A stretch of DNA of 64,000 nucleotides from positions 992,001-1,056,000 of the forward strand of contig CAVQQQ010000002.1 in assembly GCA_963715025.1 (NCBI GenBank), read 5' to 3'. The stretch comes from DASSJT01 sp963715025. Lineage in GTDB: Bacteria > Actinomycetota > Actinomycetes > Actinomycetales > Dermatophilaceae. The translations under genes and the position numbers were made by a program. The notes beneath the pieces are model-generated. The model had not been told where the DNA came from. It made no database searches and saw only the letters and a program-made list of their open reading frames with translations. Positions 36,735 through 45,982 of this stretch are shown in pieces; positions within the stretch are counted from its first letter, which is position 1; every line of letters begins with the position of its first letter.

Positions 36735-36884
36735 CTCCCCTCTTGTCCCGGTTCCTGTCCTGCGGTTCCCATCCGCCCAAAGTCCACTAGGTCCTCGCCG
36801 TTTCTGCAAGCGCTTCCGCCATTTCAGGGAGTCCTTCCCGCGCACTGGACACCCGCATGGCCATGCGAACGGGCCGGGTGCGGG

Positions 36885-38312
36885 TCAGAGCCCGGCTCCC
36901 CGGGGACCGTCGCGCAGCACCCGCGCCGCCGCCGACCGGACCACCTGCTCGTTGAGCAGACGTGTGGCGTCCTGGAGGTCGAGGTGCTCCACCTCCGGCC
37001 GGACCGGGCCGGGCGTGGAGACGAGGACCACCGTGGCCACGCCGATGGACCGCTGTAGCCCGCCCTGTTCCAGCCGCAGCGACTGCACCCGGGCGTGCGG
37101 AACGACTTGGGCGACCCGGGTGAGCGCCCCGCTGCGGGCAACGAGAGAGTCGGCGGTCACGACGTACCCGCGCCGCCGCCAGCCGAGCGGGTCCAGCCAC
37201 CGGGCCCGCCGGCTCGCGCTGACGAAGCCGTCGCCCGACTGTCCCGTCATCGCGGCCGTCGCGACGGCACGGGGCAGTGTGGGCCGGATGAGGAGGAGCA
37301 CGCCGAGCGCCTCGTCGAGGGTCCCGACCGGTACCACCATGGTTTCGGTCTCGCCGTCGCGGCCGTGCACGCCGGCGACGTTGACCCGGACCTGCCACCA
37401 TCCGGGTAGCCGCCACAGGAGCGGCTGGCGCAGCTCCGCGGCCTGGACGCGATGCAGCGGAACGCCCGTGGCCCGCAGCTCGGTCAGACCGTGCCGGATC
37501 CGCAGGGCGTCGGCCCTCTCCGACAGCTCGAAGTTGGCCTGCCGCAGCAGCCTGCGCAGGTGCTGGCCACCGATGGCGATCGCGGTGGGCCCGAGCCAGG
37601 GAACGATGCCGGGGATGTCCTCGGACAGAGCCACGGCGATCACCGGAACCGAGAGGATGAAGAACACCGCGGACCCGCTGTACAGCGAGGACTGGACCAG
37701 GCGCGCGTTGGGTATGCGCACCATCACGTCTCCTGCCCACCCGTCGCCGCGAGGGGGGCTTTGCGCGGGTGGCGCGGGCACGTCGACACGACGCTGCGGC
37801 GCGATCTCGTCGGTCACCCCTGCGAGCCGCATCAGCTGGTCGCGCAGCTCCCGGGCCCTCGCATCACCCAAGAACGCCAGCCGCAGCTCGGAGCTGCGCC
37901 CACCCCCTGCCTGAACCGTGACCTCGGAGAGACCGACCAGGCGCGCGAGCAGTGGACGGGTCAGGTCGACGGCCTGCACGCGGTCGTAGTGAACCTGCCG
38001 GTGTTGACGGAACAGCAGACCGCTGCGCAGCTCGAGCACCGCAGGGCCGATCCGGAACCGCGACACGCGCCACGACACCCACGAGACCAGGACGATCCCT
38101 CCGAGCACCACGGCAGCGACGCCAAGGGCTGCCAGGGGGTGCCCAGCGGTGGGGTCCTCCGGATTGGCGCCGAACAGGCGGTCGAACTGCCGGCTCACGA
38201 TGTAGGACACGACCGCCACGAGAGCGACGCCCCCGCGCAGGATCGGCGAGAGCGGGTGGAAGTGCTGCCAGCCACCGCGCCACGTCTCGCCGCTGGGCGG
38301 TGGAGCGCTCAC
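36885..38312 (-). CDS. PH-domain membrane protein (YdbT-like)
   Basis: 475 residues from the GTG at 38312, overlapping the upstream stop as GTGA. Two N-terminal helices and further helices in the middle alternate with three bacterial PH-like (bPH2) units: RIGPAVLELRSGLLFRQHRQV, ADALRIRHGLTELRATGVPLHRVQ and YVVTADSLVARSGALTR. Family members are paired with a short PH protein; the pair acts at the membrane but its role is unclear. Confidence 0.85.
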   Translation of the reverse strand: MSAPPPSGETWRGGWQHFHPLSPILRGGVALVAVVSYIVSRQFDRLFGANPEDPTAGHPLAALGVAAVVLGGIVLVSWVSWRVSRFRIGPAVLELRSGLLFRQHRQVHYDRVQAVDLTRPLLARLVGLSEVTVQAGGGRSSELRLAFLGDARARELRDQLMRLAGVTDEIAPQRRVDVPAPPAQSPPRGDGWAGDVMVRIPNARLVQSSLYSGSAVFFILSVPVIAVALSEDIPGIVPWLGPTAIAIGGQHLRRLLRQANFELSERADALRIRHGLTELRATGVPLHRVQAAELRQPLLWRLPGWWQVRVNVAGVHGRDGETETMVVPVGTLDEALGVLLLIRPTLPRAVATAAMTGQSGDGFVSASRRARWLDPLGWRRRGYVVTADSLVARSGALTRVAQVVPHARVQSLRLEQGGLQRSIGVATVVLVSTPGPVRPEVEHLDLQDATRLLNEQVVRSAAARVLRDGPRGAGL

Positions 38313-38881
38313 AGACCCGCCCGCTGCGACTCGCCCCTGGCCGCGAGACGCTGCCGGAGGGCCTCGGCCTCCTCGATGGGGAGGCCAGGGATGCTGCCGC
38401 CGGTCAGCGGCGAGGCCGTGTGCAACTCCACCTCGGCCATACCCAGGCGCCGCGCCAGTGGTCCGGACTGCACGTCGATGTACTGCAGGCGTCCATAGGG
38501 AACCGACACCAGCGAGCGGGCCAGGCGACCTTTGCGAATGACCAGCTCTTCGGCCAGCTCGGCGTAGCTGATGGCGGCGACCTGCCGACGGATCAGCCAC
38601 AGGCCCCCGAGCCAGCCGACGACGAGGGCGGCGGTCGGGATCGCCAGCCATCCCGTGACCGCGAGCCCCGAGCCGAGCAGGACCACTGGCAAGAGCAGGG
38701 CGAGCGTGAACGCGATGGATCGCGCTGTTGCAAGCCGAGGCGACACGCGGCGCCAGGCGATGTCTCCGTCCTCGAACAGGCCGACCTGCGGGGAGGCGTG
38801 CGGCTGCTGGCCCACCTGGTTGTCCAGCAGGTTCTCCGGCTGGCTCTCCAATGGCGGCTCCACGACCCCACTATGCCGCAT
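38309..38881 (-). CDS. PH-domain membrane protein (YdbS-like)
   Basis: 190 residues. Two membrane helices (AFTLALLLPVVLLGSGLAV, AIPTAALVVGWLGGLWLI) are followed by one bPH2 unit (ELVIRKGRLARSLVSVPYGR). Partner of the longer PH protein downstream. Start codon uncertain: GTG at about 38863 would also fit. Divergent from fdhD. Confidence 0.82.
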   Translation of the reverse strand: MRHSGVVEPPLESQPENLLDNQVGQQPHASPQVGLFEDGDIAWRRVSPRLATARSIAFTLALLLPVVLLGSGLAVTGWLAIPTAALVVGWLGGLWLIRRQVAAISYAELAEELVIRKGRLARSLVSVPYGRLQYIDVQSGPLARRLGMAEVELHTASPLTGGSIPGLPIEEAEALRQRLAARGESQRAGL

Positions 38882-38941
38882 CCCAGCTGGCCGCCCGCGC
38901 GAGCGCGGGCGCGGCCCAGCACACCGGCATACAGTGCAGGC

Positions 38942-39844
38942 ATGGGACGCGTGACGAGGCGTCTGCCGGCGCTCCGGGTCGACGTGACCGACCCAGCGTC
39001 CCCGTCAGTCGTGCGCCGCCCCGACACCGTGACCGTCGAGGAGCCGCTGGAGATCCGGGTGGGCGGGCAGTCCCTGTCGGTCACCATGCGCACCCCTGGA
39101 GACGACTTCGACCTGGCTATCGGGCACCTGGTCACCGAAGGGCTCCTGCACGGAGCCGCGGAGGTGAAGCAGCTCATGCACTGCCTCGACGCCGGCGAGA
39201 CCGGGTCCCCCACGTACAACGTGGTCGACGTGACGCTCGCAGAGGGAGCCCGCCTGCACGCCAGCCCGGCCCTGCGGGAGGGCTTCACCACGAGCGCGTG
39301 CGGTGTGTGCGGCAAGTCCAGCATCGAGGCGATCACCACTGCGAGCCGGTATGCCGTGGCGGACGACCCGCTGGAAGTCTCACCTGCCGTGGTCGCCGGG
39401 CTCCCCGCGTCCCTCAGAGACGAGCAGCGGGTGTTCGCCCGCACCGGGGGCCTGCATGCCGCCGCGGTGTTCACGCCGCAGGGCGAGGCCCTGGCGGTCC
39501 GCGAGGACGTCGGGCGCCACAACGCAGTTGACAAGGTCGTGGGCTGGGCCGCCCGGGAGAGCCGCCTCCCCCTTTCCGGACATGTGCTGGCGATCAGCGC
39601 GCGAGCGAGCTTCGAGCTGGTGCAGAAGGCCGCCGTGGCGGGGATCCCCATGCTGGTGGCCGTGTCAGCGCCTTCATCACTTGCGGTCGACCTCGCCGAG
39701 GCGATGGGACTCACGCTGGTCGCGTTCGCCCGTCCCCCGCACCTGACGGTCTACTCCGGCGCCCACCGCCTCGGACTTGGCCCCGACGCCCACCGGGCCG
39801 GAACCGGTCAGCCGGAAGCCGCCATTACCCATACTGGACAGTAA
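38942..39844 (+). CDS. fdhD: Formate dehydrogenase accessory sulfurtransferase
   Basis: 300 residues. The Cys motif CGVCGK (Cys120, Cys123) in the mobile loop and the later GLHAAAVF, DVGRHNAVDKVVG are hallmarks of FdhD. It transfers sulfur from IscS to the molybdenum cofactor of formate dehydrogenase. No formate dehydrogenase genes are in this window. Confidence 0.95.
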   Translation: MGRVTRRLPALRVDVTDPASPSVVRRPDTVTVEEPLEIRVGGQSLSVTMRTPGDDFDLAIGHLVTEGLLHGAAEVKQLMHCLDAGETGSPTYNVVDVTLAEGARLHASPALREGFTTSACGVCGKSSIEAITTASRYAVADDPLEVSPAVVAGLPASLRDEQRVFARTGGLHAAAVFTPQGEALAVREDVGRHNAVDKVVGWAARESRLPLSGHVLAISARASFELVQKAAVAGIPMLVAVSAPSSLAVDLAEAMGLTLVAFARPPHLTVYSGAHRLGLGPDAHRAGTGQPEAAITHTGQ

Positions 39845-39892
39845 GCGGAGCCGATTGTGACCGGTGACACCTCCGGGTAGAGGATGGAGGGA

Positions 39893-39914
39893 CTGCTGGC
39901 GACGCAGCCAGCAG
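39893..39914 (+). promoter_or_regulatory. Leader hairpin before aceE
   Basis: Eight-base perfect stem (CTGCTGGC/GCCAGCAG) with a six-base loop, 25 bases before the GTG of aceE. Upstream, TTGTGA and TAGAGG 17 bases apart (39856-39884) make a possible promoter. The role of the hairpin is unknown. Confidence 0.35.
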
Positions 39915-39938
39915 GCAGTGCGAGAAAGGACAGAACCC

Positions 39939-42719
39939 GTGGCCGCACGCGAGGAAGCCGGACCCATCCTGAACGGCATCCCCAGCCACCTCCCCGACAT
40001 CGACCCGGAGGAGACCCAGGAGTGGCTCGACTCGCTGTCAGGAGCGATCGACGCGAACGGGCGGAACCGCGCCCGCTACCTGATGCTGCGCCTGCTCGAG
40101 CGCGCGCGCGAACTCCAGGTCGGCGTGCCATCCCTGACGACCACGGACTACGTCAACACGATCGGCCCGGAGTTCGAGCCCTGGTTCCCGGGTGACGAGG
40201 AGGTCGAGCGCCGCTACCGCGGCTTCCTGCGCTGGAACGCCGCCGTACAGGTGCACCGGGCGCAGCGCCCCGGCATCGGTGTCGGCGGCCACATCTCCAC
40301 CTACGCCTCGGCGGCCACGCTCTACGAGGTCGGCTTCAACCACTTCTGGCGGGGCAAAGACCACCCCGGCGGAGGCGACCAGATCTTCATCCAGGGGCAC
40401 GCGTCCCCCGGCATCTACGCACGCGCTTTCCTCGAGGGCCGGCTGAGCGAGACCGAGATGGACGGGTTCCGTCAAGAGCACAGCCACGTGGCCGAGGGGG
40501 TCAAGCACCCGGGGATGCCGTCCTACCCCCACCCCCGGCTGATGCCCGACTTCTGGGAGTTCCCGACGGTGTCGATGGGCCTCGGCCCGATGAATGCCAT
40601 CTACCAGGCGCAGTTCAACAAGTACCTCCACAACCGCGGCATCAAGGACACCTCGGAGCAGCGGGTCTGGGCCTTCCTCGGCGACGGCGAGATGGACGAG
40701 ACCGAGAGCCGCGGTCTGCTTCAGGTCGCGGCGAACGACGAGCTCGACAACCTCACGTTCGTCATCAACTGCAACCTGCAGCGCCTCGATGGCCCGGTCC
40801 GGGGCAACGGGAAGATCATCCAGGAGCTCGAGGCATTCTTCCGGGGTGCCGGCTGGAACGTCATCAAGGTCATCTGGGGCCGTGGGTGGGACCCGCTCCT
40901 CGCCGCCGACCGCGATGGAGCCCTCGTGAACCTCATGAACACGACTCCCGATGGCGACTACCAGACCTACCGGGCCAACGATGGGGCCTACGTTCGCGAG
41001 CATTTCTTCGGCCGCGACCCGCGCACCCGCGCGATGGTCGAGAACTGGTCCGACGACGAGATCTGGTGGAAGCTCAAGCGTGGCGGCCACGACTACCGCA
41101 AGGTCTATGCGGCCTACAAGGCGGCTACCGAGCACAACGGCCAGCCGACGGTGATCCTCGCCAAGACGATCAAGGGGTACGGCCTCGGCTCCCACTTCGC
41201 CGGGCGCAACGCGACCCACCAGATGAAGAAGATGACGCTCGACGACCTCAAGGGACTGCGCGACTCGCTCAACATCCCCATCGCCGACGAGCAGCTCGAG
41301 TCCAACCCGTACATGCCGCCGTACTTCAACCCCGGGGATTCCGACCCGGCGATCCAGTACCTCCGCGAGCGCCGGGCCCGGCTCGGTGGCGCGCTCCCCC
41401 AGCGGCGGGTCCACTACACCGCGCCCAAGCTGCCCGGCGAGGACGCGTACGCCTCGGTTCGGAAGGGCTCGGGCAGGCAGGAGGTGGCCACGACCATGGC
41501 GTGGGTGCGCCTGCTCAAGGACCTCATGCGCGACAAGGAGTTCGGCAAGCGGATCGTGCCGATCATCCCCGACGAGGCCCGCACCTTCGGCATGGACTCC
41601 TTCTTCCCGACGGCAAAGATCTACAACCCGCACGGGCAGCACTACACCTCCGTCGACGCCGACCTGATGCTGGCCTACAAGGAGTCCGAGCAGGGCCAGA
41701 TCATCCACACCGGCATCAACGAAGCCGGCTCGGTGGCAGCGTTCACCGCTGCGGGCTCGTCGTACGCCACCCACGGCGAGGCGATGATCCCGGTCTACGT
41801 CTTCTACTCGATGTTCGGCTTCCAGCGCACCGGAGACTCGATCTGGGCCGCCAGCGATCAGATGGCCCGGGGCTTCTTGATCGGGGCGACGGCCGGCCGC
41901 ACCACGCTGACGGGCGAGGGCCTCCAGCACGCCGACGGCCACAGCCCACTCCTCGCGTCGACCAACCCCGCGGTCGTTGCTTACGATCCGGCCTTCGGCT
42001 TCGAGATCGCGCACATCATGCGCGACGGCCTGCAGCGCATGTACGGCGACGCGGGCGACGGCGACGACAAGAACCTCATCTACTACCTGACCGTCTACAA
42101 CGAGCCTCATATGCAGCCCGCGGAACCCGAGGGCACCGACATCGAGGGGATCGTCCGCGGGATGCACCTCTACTCGCCCGGCAGCGGCGAGGGCCTCCCG
42201 GAGCAGGCGCCCCGGGCCCAGCTGCTGGCCTCCGGGGTCGGCGTCCCGTGGGCCCTGGAGGCGCAGGAACTCCTGCGCACGGACTGGGGCGTCGTCGCCG
42301 ACGTCTGGTCGGTCACGTCCTGGAGCGAGCTGCGCCGCGACGGGCTGGCCTGCGACCGAGAGGCGTTCCTCCACCCCGACGACGAGCACCGCGTGCCCTT
42401 CGTGACCCAGCGGCTCCAGAACACCGGTGGACCCGTGCTGGCGGTCTCCGACTACATGCGTGCGGTCCAGGACCAGATCCAGCCCTGGGTCCCGGGCGAG
42501 TTTGCCTCCCTCGGAGCCGACGGGTTCGGGTTCTCCGACACGCGTGCCGCTGCCCGCCGCTATTTCCACATCGACGGTCCGTCCATCGTCGTGCGGGCGC
42601 TCCAGATGCTGGCGGCCCGCAACGAGGTGGTTCCCGACCTCGCGCGCCAGGCGGCCGACCGCTACCGGCTCCTCGACGTGACCGCCGGGTCGTCGGGCAA
42701 CGTCGGCGGCGATGCCTGA
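39939..42719 (+). CDS. aceE: Pyruvate dehydrogenase E1 component, homodimeric
   Basis: 926 residues from the GTG at 39939 with AAAGGA eight bases upstream. Thiamine diphosphate signature GDGEMDETESRG then NLTFVINCNLQRLDGPV; the substrate channel part GGHISTYASAATLYEVGFNHF is also typical. It decarboxylates pyruvate and passes the acetyl group to lipoyl E2, making acetyl-CoA. E2 and E3 are not in the window. Placed upstream of the fatty-acid genes; the last eight bases overlap the epimerase gene. Confidence 0.97.
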   Translation: MAAREEAGPILNGIPSHLPDIDPEETQEWLDSLSGAIDANGRNRARYLMLRLLERARELQVGVPSLTTTDYVNTIGPEFEPWFPGDEEVERRYRGFLRWNAAVQVHRAQRPGIGVGGHISTYASAATLYEVGFNHFWRGKDHPGGGDQIFIQGHASPGIYARAFLEGRLSETEMDGFRQEHSHVAEGVKHPGMPSYPHPRLMPDFWEFPTVSMGLGPMNAIYQAQFNKYLHNRGIKDTSEQRVWAFLGDGEMDETESRGLLQVAANDELDNLTFVINCNLQRLDGPVRGNGKIIQELEAFFRGAGWNVIKVIWGRGWDPLLAADRDGALVNLMNTTPDGDYQTYRANDGAYVREHFFGRDPRTRAMVENWSDDEIWWKLKRGGHDYRKVYAAYKAATEHNGQPTVILAKTIKGYGLGSHFAGRNATHQMKKMTLDDLKGLRDSLNIPIADEQLESNPYMPPYFNPGDSDPAIQYLRERRARLGGALPQRRVHYTAPKLPGEDAYASVRKGSGRQEVATTMAWVRLLKDLMRDKEFGKRIVPIIPDEARTFGMDSFFPTAKIYNPHGQHYTSVDADLMLAYKESEQGQIIHTGINEAGSVAAFTAAGSSYATHGEAMIPVYVFYSMFGFQRTGDSIWAASDQMARGFLIGATAGRTTLTGEGLQHADGHSPLLASTNPAVVAYDPAFGFEIAHIMRDGLQRMYGDAGDGDDKNLIYYLTVYNEPHMQPAEPEGTDIEGIVRGMHLYSPGSGEGLPEQAPRAQLLASGVGVPWALEAQELLRTDWGVVADVWSVTSWSELRRDGLACDREAFLHPDDEHRVPFVTQRLQNTGGPVLAVSDYMRAVQDQIQPWVPGEFASLGADGFGFSDTRAAARRYFHIDGPSIVVRALQMLAARNEVVPDLARQAADRYRLLDVTAGSSGNVGGDA

Positions 42720-43644
42720 GCGATCGGCACCGAGGCGCGTAGCCGTCACCGGCTCGTCGGGCAAGCTCGGCCGGGCCGTTGCCGCGCACCTGTCCGAGGC
42801 GGGCTGGGGCGTGCTCGCCCTCGACCGCCGGGCCCACGGCGCGGCGCGTGCCGCGGGGGACGCTGACTCGGGGGACGCTTACTCGGGGGCGGCGGCCTCG
42901 GTCCAGGAGTTCGTGGCGGTCGACCTCACCGACTACGGGCAGGTGCTCTCGGCGCTGATGGGGGGTGTCGACGAGCATGCCGGCGCCGTCGACGCGGTTG
43001 TCCACCTGGCGGCGATCCCGGCGCCCGGATTGGTGCCCGATGCCACGACGTTCGCCAACAACGCCACGGCCACCTACAACGTGTTCGCGGCGGCCCGGGC
43101 GGCCGGGATCCGCACGGTGGTGTGGGCCTCGAGCGAGACCGTTCTCGGGCTGCCGTTCGACACCCCGCCGCCGTACGTCCCCGTCGACGAGGACTACCCG
43201 CCGCGGCCGGAGAGCACGTACTCGCTCACCAAAGCACTCGAAGAGGAGATGGCCCGGCACTTCTGCCGCTGGGATCCCGAGCTGACGATGGTCGGCCTCC
43301 GATTCTCCAATGTCATGGAGCCCGACGACTACGCGGCCTTCCCGGCCTTCGACGCCGACCCCACGTCCCGGAAATGGAACCTCTGGGGTTACATCGACGC
43401 CCGAGACGGTGCCCAGGCCGTCGGTCGGGCGCTGGACTACCGCAAGCCGGGCGTCGAGGTGTTCATCATCGCCAACGCCGACACCGTGATGTCGCGCCGC
43501 AGCGCCGACCTCGTCGCCGAGGTCTTTCCGGGCGTCGCGGTTCGCAGGGAGCTCGGCGAGCACGAGACCCTGCTGTCCATCGACAAGGCCCGTCGCCTGC
43601 TGGGCTACGAGCCGGAGCACTCCTGGCGCGACCGCCAGGCCTGA
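42712..43644 (+). CDS. NAD-dependent epimerase/dehydratase family protein
   Basis: 310 residues. Extended SDR: N-terminal VAVTGSSGKLGRAV dinucleotide loop, HLAAIPAPG, and YSLTK as the Tyr-x3-Lys pair, with Ser in ASSETV. It acts on a nucleotide sugar or related substrate; which one is unclear. The ATG lies inside the aceE 3' end, so translation is coupled. Confidence 0.88.
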   Translation: MPERSAPRRVAVTGSSGKLGRAVAAHLSEAGWGVLALDRRAHGAARAAGDADSGDAYSGAAASVQEFVAVDLTDYGQVLSALMGGVDEHAGAVDAVVHLAAIPAPGLVPDATTFANNATATYNVFAAARAAGIRTVVWASSETVLGLPFDTPPPYVPVDEDYPPRPESTYSLTKALEEEMARHFCRWDPELTMVGLRFSNVMEPDDYAAFPAFDADPTSRKWNLWGYIDARDGAQAVGRALDYRKPGVEVFIIANADTVMSRRSADLVAEVFPGVAVRRELGEHETLLSIDKARRLLGYEPEHSWRDRQA

Positions 43645-43705
43645 GCGAGCGCCGGTGACATCGGATGGATCGCCGTTGTGACCTGCATACAAATACACTT
43701 CTGGT

Positions 43706-44899
43706 ATGCCGTCCGAGCAGCTTGGCCTGTCACCCGCGACTGAGCGCCGGGTCGAGCGAAGCGCCGGCGACCTCTCCACCGCCGCACTCCGCAAGATGGA
43801 GGCCAACCACGACTGGTACCGGGCGCTCCCGCCCGAGCAGCGGTCGTGGGTCGGCCTCATCGCCCAGGCAGGCATTGCGTCCTTCATCCGATGGCTGCGC
43901 AGCGGTGACGTCGAGGCCACCACCGCCGTCGACATCTTCGGCACAGCGCCCCGGGAGCTCACGAGGTCGATCAGCCTGCGGCAGACACTGGACCTCGTCC
44001 GCTCGGTCGTCGACGCGGTGGAGCAGGATGCCAGCTCGCTCGCGGGCGCTGGTGAGGAGCAGGCCGTGCGCGAGGCGGTGCTGCGCTACAGCCGCGAGAT
44101 CGCCTTCGCCGCGGCGCAGGTCTACGCCCAGGCGGCCGAGGTGCGCGGGGCCTGGGATGCTCGCCTGGAGTCGCTCGTGGTCGACGCCGTGCTCCGCGGC
44201 GAGGCCGACGACTCGATGCAGTCAAGGGCGGCCGCGATCGGGTGGGGGTCGACCACGCGGGTCGCCGTGGCCGTCGGGAGCATGCCGGACGCGCTCCCAG
44301 CAGACGTGATCGACGGGCTTCGCCGCTCAGCGGCCCGGCTCGGCGTCGAACTCTTGGCAGCGGTGCAGGGCCGTCGGCTGGTGTGCATCCTGGGCGAGGT
44401 GGAGGACGCCCTGGCGACCACCGAGGAACTGGCGCACCTCTTCGGCGACGGGCCCATCGTCGTGGGGCCCGAGGTGCCGCACCTCTTCGCCGCAGGCCGC
44501 TCGGCGCGGGCCGCCCTCTCCGGGCACGCCTGCGCTCCGGCCTGGCCCGAGGCCCCCCGGCCGGCCTCGGCCGACGACCTGCTGGCTGAGCGGGCCATCA
44601 CCGGAGACAGTCCAGCCAGGGCGAGGCTGATCGACCGCATCTACCACCCGCTGCGCGACAGCGCGAGCGGTCACCTGCTAGAGACGGCAGCCGCCTACCT
44701 CGAGTCCGGCGGCGGCCTGGAGGGCACGGCCCGGGTCCTGTTCGTGCACCCCAACACGGTCCGCTACCGGCTGGGAAAGATCGCCGATCTCACAGGGTAC
44801 GACCTCACCGATCCCCACGAGGCCCACACCGTGCGGCTCGCGCTCGCCTATGGGAGGCTTTCTGAGCGACCCCGGCCAGTGGCGCCGCGCCCCTCCTGA
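43706..44899 (+). CDS. PucR-type transcriptional regulator, FasR-like
   Basis: 397 residues. The C-terminus holds the PucR helix-turn-helix (LEGTARVLFVHPNTVRYRLG). A GGDEF-like domain is in the middle and an N-terminal helical part precedes it. Position just before fabD-fabH-acpP-fabF matches the streptomycete regulator FasR, which activates fatty-acid synthesis genes; function here is inferred from this synteny. A palindrome 23 bases after its stop is a candidate binding site. The ATG overlaps one copy of the GTATGCCG octamer. Confidence 0.85.
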   Translation: MPSEQLGLSPATERRVERSAGDLSTAALRKMEANHDWYRALPPEQRSWVGLIAQAGIASFIRWLRSGDVEATTAVDIFGTAPRELTRSISLRQTLDLVRSVVDAVEQDASSLAGAGEEQAVREAVLRYSREIAFAAAQVYAQAAEVRGAWDARLESLVVDAVLRGEADDSMQSRAAAIGWGSTTRVAVAVGSMPDALPADVIDGLRRSAARLGVELLAAVQGRRLVCILGEVEDALATTEELAHLFGDGPIVVGPEVPHLFAAGRSARAALSGHACAPAWPEAPRPASADDLLAERAITGDSPARARLIDRIYHPLRDSASGHLLETAAAYLESGGGLEGTARVLFVHPNTVRYRLGKIADLTGYDLTDPHEAHTVRLALAYGRLSERPRPVAPRPS

Positions 44900-44902
44900 C
44901 AT

Positions 44903-44918
44903 CGTGACATGCGTCACG
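44903..44918. promoter_or_regulatory. CRP-like palindrome upstream of fabD
   Basis: CGTGAC-ATGC-GTCACG, a six-base-arm palindrome that contains GTGA-N6-TCAC, the core of CRP/GlxR-family operators. About 90 bases before the fabD start. Candidate site only. Confidence 0.45.
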
Positions 44919-44921
44919 CAG

Positions 44922-44938
44922 TTGGAGGATTCCTCCAA
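44922..44938. promoter_or_regulatory. FasR-operator candidate upstream of fabD
   Basis: TTGGAGGATTCCTCCAA, a perfect palindrome with eight-base arms and one central base, in the 107-base gap between the FasR-like gene and fabD. Its place and symmetry make it the best candidate for the regulator's operator. Confidence 0.6.
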
Positions 44939-45006
44939 AAGTGGTCCCCGATGTTGGTGTCACCCGCTTACGGCACGTCGGCCCAGGCCCGGGGGAGGCT
45001 TGTTAC

Positions 45007-45981
45007 GTGCTCGCGATCGTATGCCCCGGACAGGGCTCCCAGACCCCTGGCTTCCTCGCGCCCTGGCTGGAGCTGGATGCCTTCGGCGACCGGCTCCGGT
45101 CCCTCTCCGAGGTCGCCGGGCTTGACCTGGTCGCTCATGGCACGACGTCCGACGCGGAGACCATCAAGGACACCGCAGTGGCCCAGCCGCTGATCGTGGC
45201 CGCGGGGCTCGCTGCCACCGCCGTGCTCTTCGACGACACCAACTCTTCGGCCGTCGTAGGCGCCACCGCAGGGCACTCGGTCGGCGAGATCACCGCGGCG
45301 GCGTTCGCGGGCGTGCTGTCCGACCGAGACGCGATGGTCTTCGTCCGCGAGCGCGGACGCGGCATGGCAGCCGCCAGCGCTATCACCCCCACCGGCATGA
45401 GCGCGGTGCTCGGCGGCGACCCCGCCGACGTCGCCGCGGCCCTCGACAAATACGGCCTCACCCCCGCCAACACCAACGGCGGCGGCCAGGTCGTGGCTGC
45501 CGGAACGCTCGAGCAGCTTTCCTCGCTGGCCGCCGAACCGCCGGCGCGGGCCCGGGTCATCCCCCTCCAGGTCGCCGGCGCCTTCCACACCCACCACATG
45601 GCACCCGCCGTCGAGACCCTCGGCACGCTGGCCCAGGACTTCGACGTCAGCGACCCGGCGGTGACCCTGCTCTCCAACGGCGACGGCAAGCCCGTGGCGT
45701 CGGGTGACGACGCACTGGCGAAGCTCGTGAGCCAGGTCTCGAACCCGGTGCGCTGGGACCTGTGTATGCACACGCTCCACGAGCTCGGTGTGACCGCCCT
45801 CATCGAGCTTCCCCCCGCCGGCACCCTGGTCGGCCTCGCGAAGCGGGGACTCCCAGGCGTCGAGGCACTCGCGCTCAAGACCCCCGACGACATCGACGCG
45901 GCGCGGCGCATCATCCGCGAGCACTACGGCACGACAACTGCCCAGGGCACGTCCTCCTCACCCAACGCCCAGGAAGCCTGA
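45007..45981 (+). CDS. fabD: Malonyl-CoA:ACP transacylase
   Basis: 324 residues from the GTG at 45007, after GGGGAGG. Substrate loop PGQGSQTPG near the start, nucleophile Ser91 in GHSVGE, and His in AGAFHTHHM. It loads malonyl groups onto acyl carrier protein. First gene of the cluster; one base separates it from fabH. Confidence 0.96.
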   Translation: MLAIVCPGQGSQTPGFLAPWLELDAFGDRLRSLSEVAGLDLVAHGTTSDAETIKDTAVAQPLIVAAGLAATAVLFDDTNSSAVVGATAGHSVGEITAAAFAGVLSDRDAMVFVRERGRGMAAASAITPTGMSAVLGGDPADVAAALDKYGLTPANTNGGGQVVAAGTLEQLSSLAAEPPARARVIPLQVAGAFHTHHMAPAVETLGTLAQDFDVSDPAVTLLSNGDGKPVASGDDALAKLVSQVSNPVRWDLCMHTLHELGVTALIELPPAGTLVGLAKRGLPGVEALALKTPDDIDAARRIIREHYGTTTAQGTSSSPNAQEA

Positions 45982-45982
45982 C

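Noticed and set aside
40038..42764. 908-residue open frame on the minus strand across aceE
   Set aside because: It mirrors aceE exactly, is rich in Val/Glu/Arg/Gly as expected for the complement of high-GC coding sequence, and shows no domain. Long antisense frames are common in such genomes.
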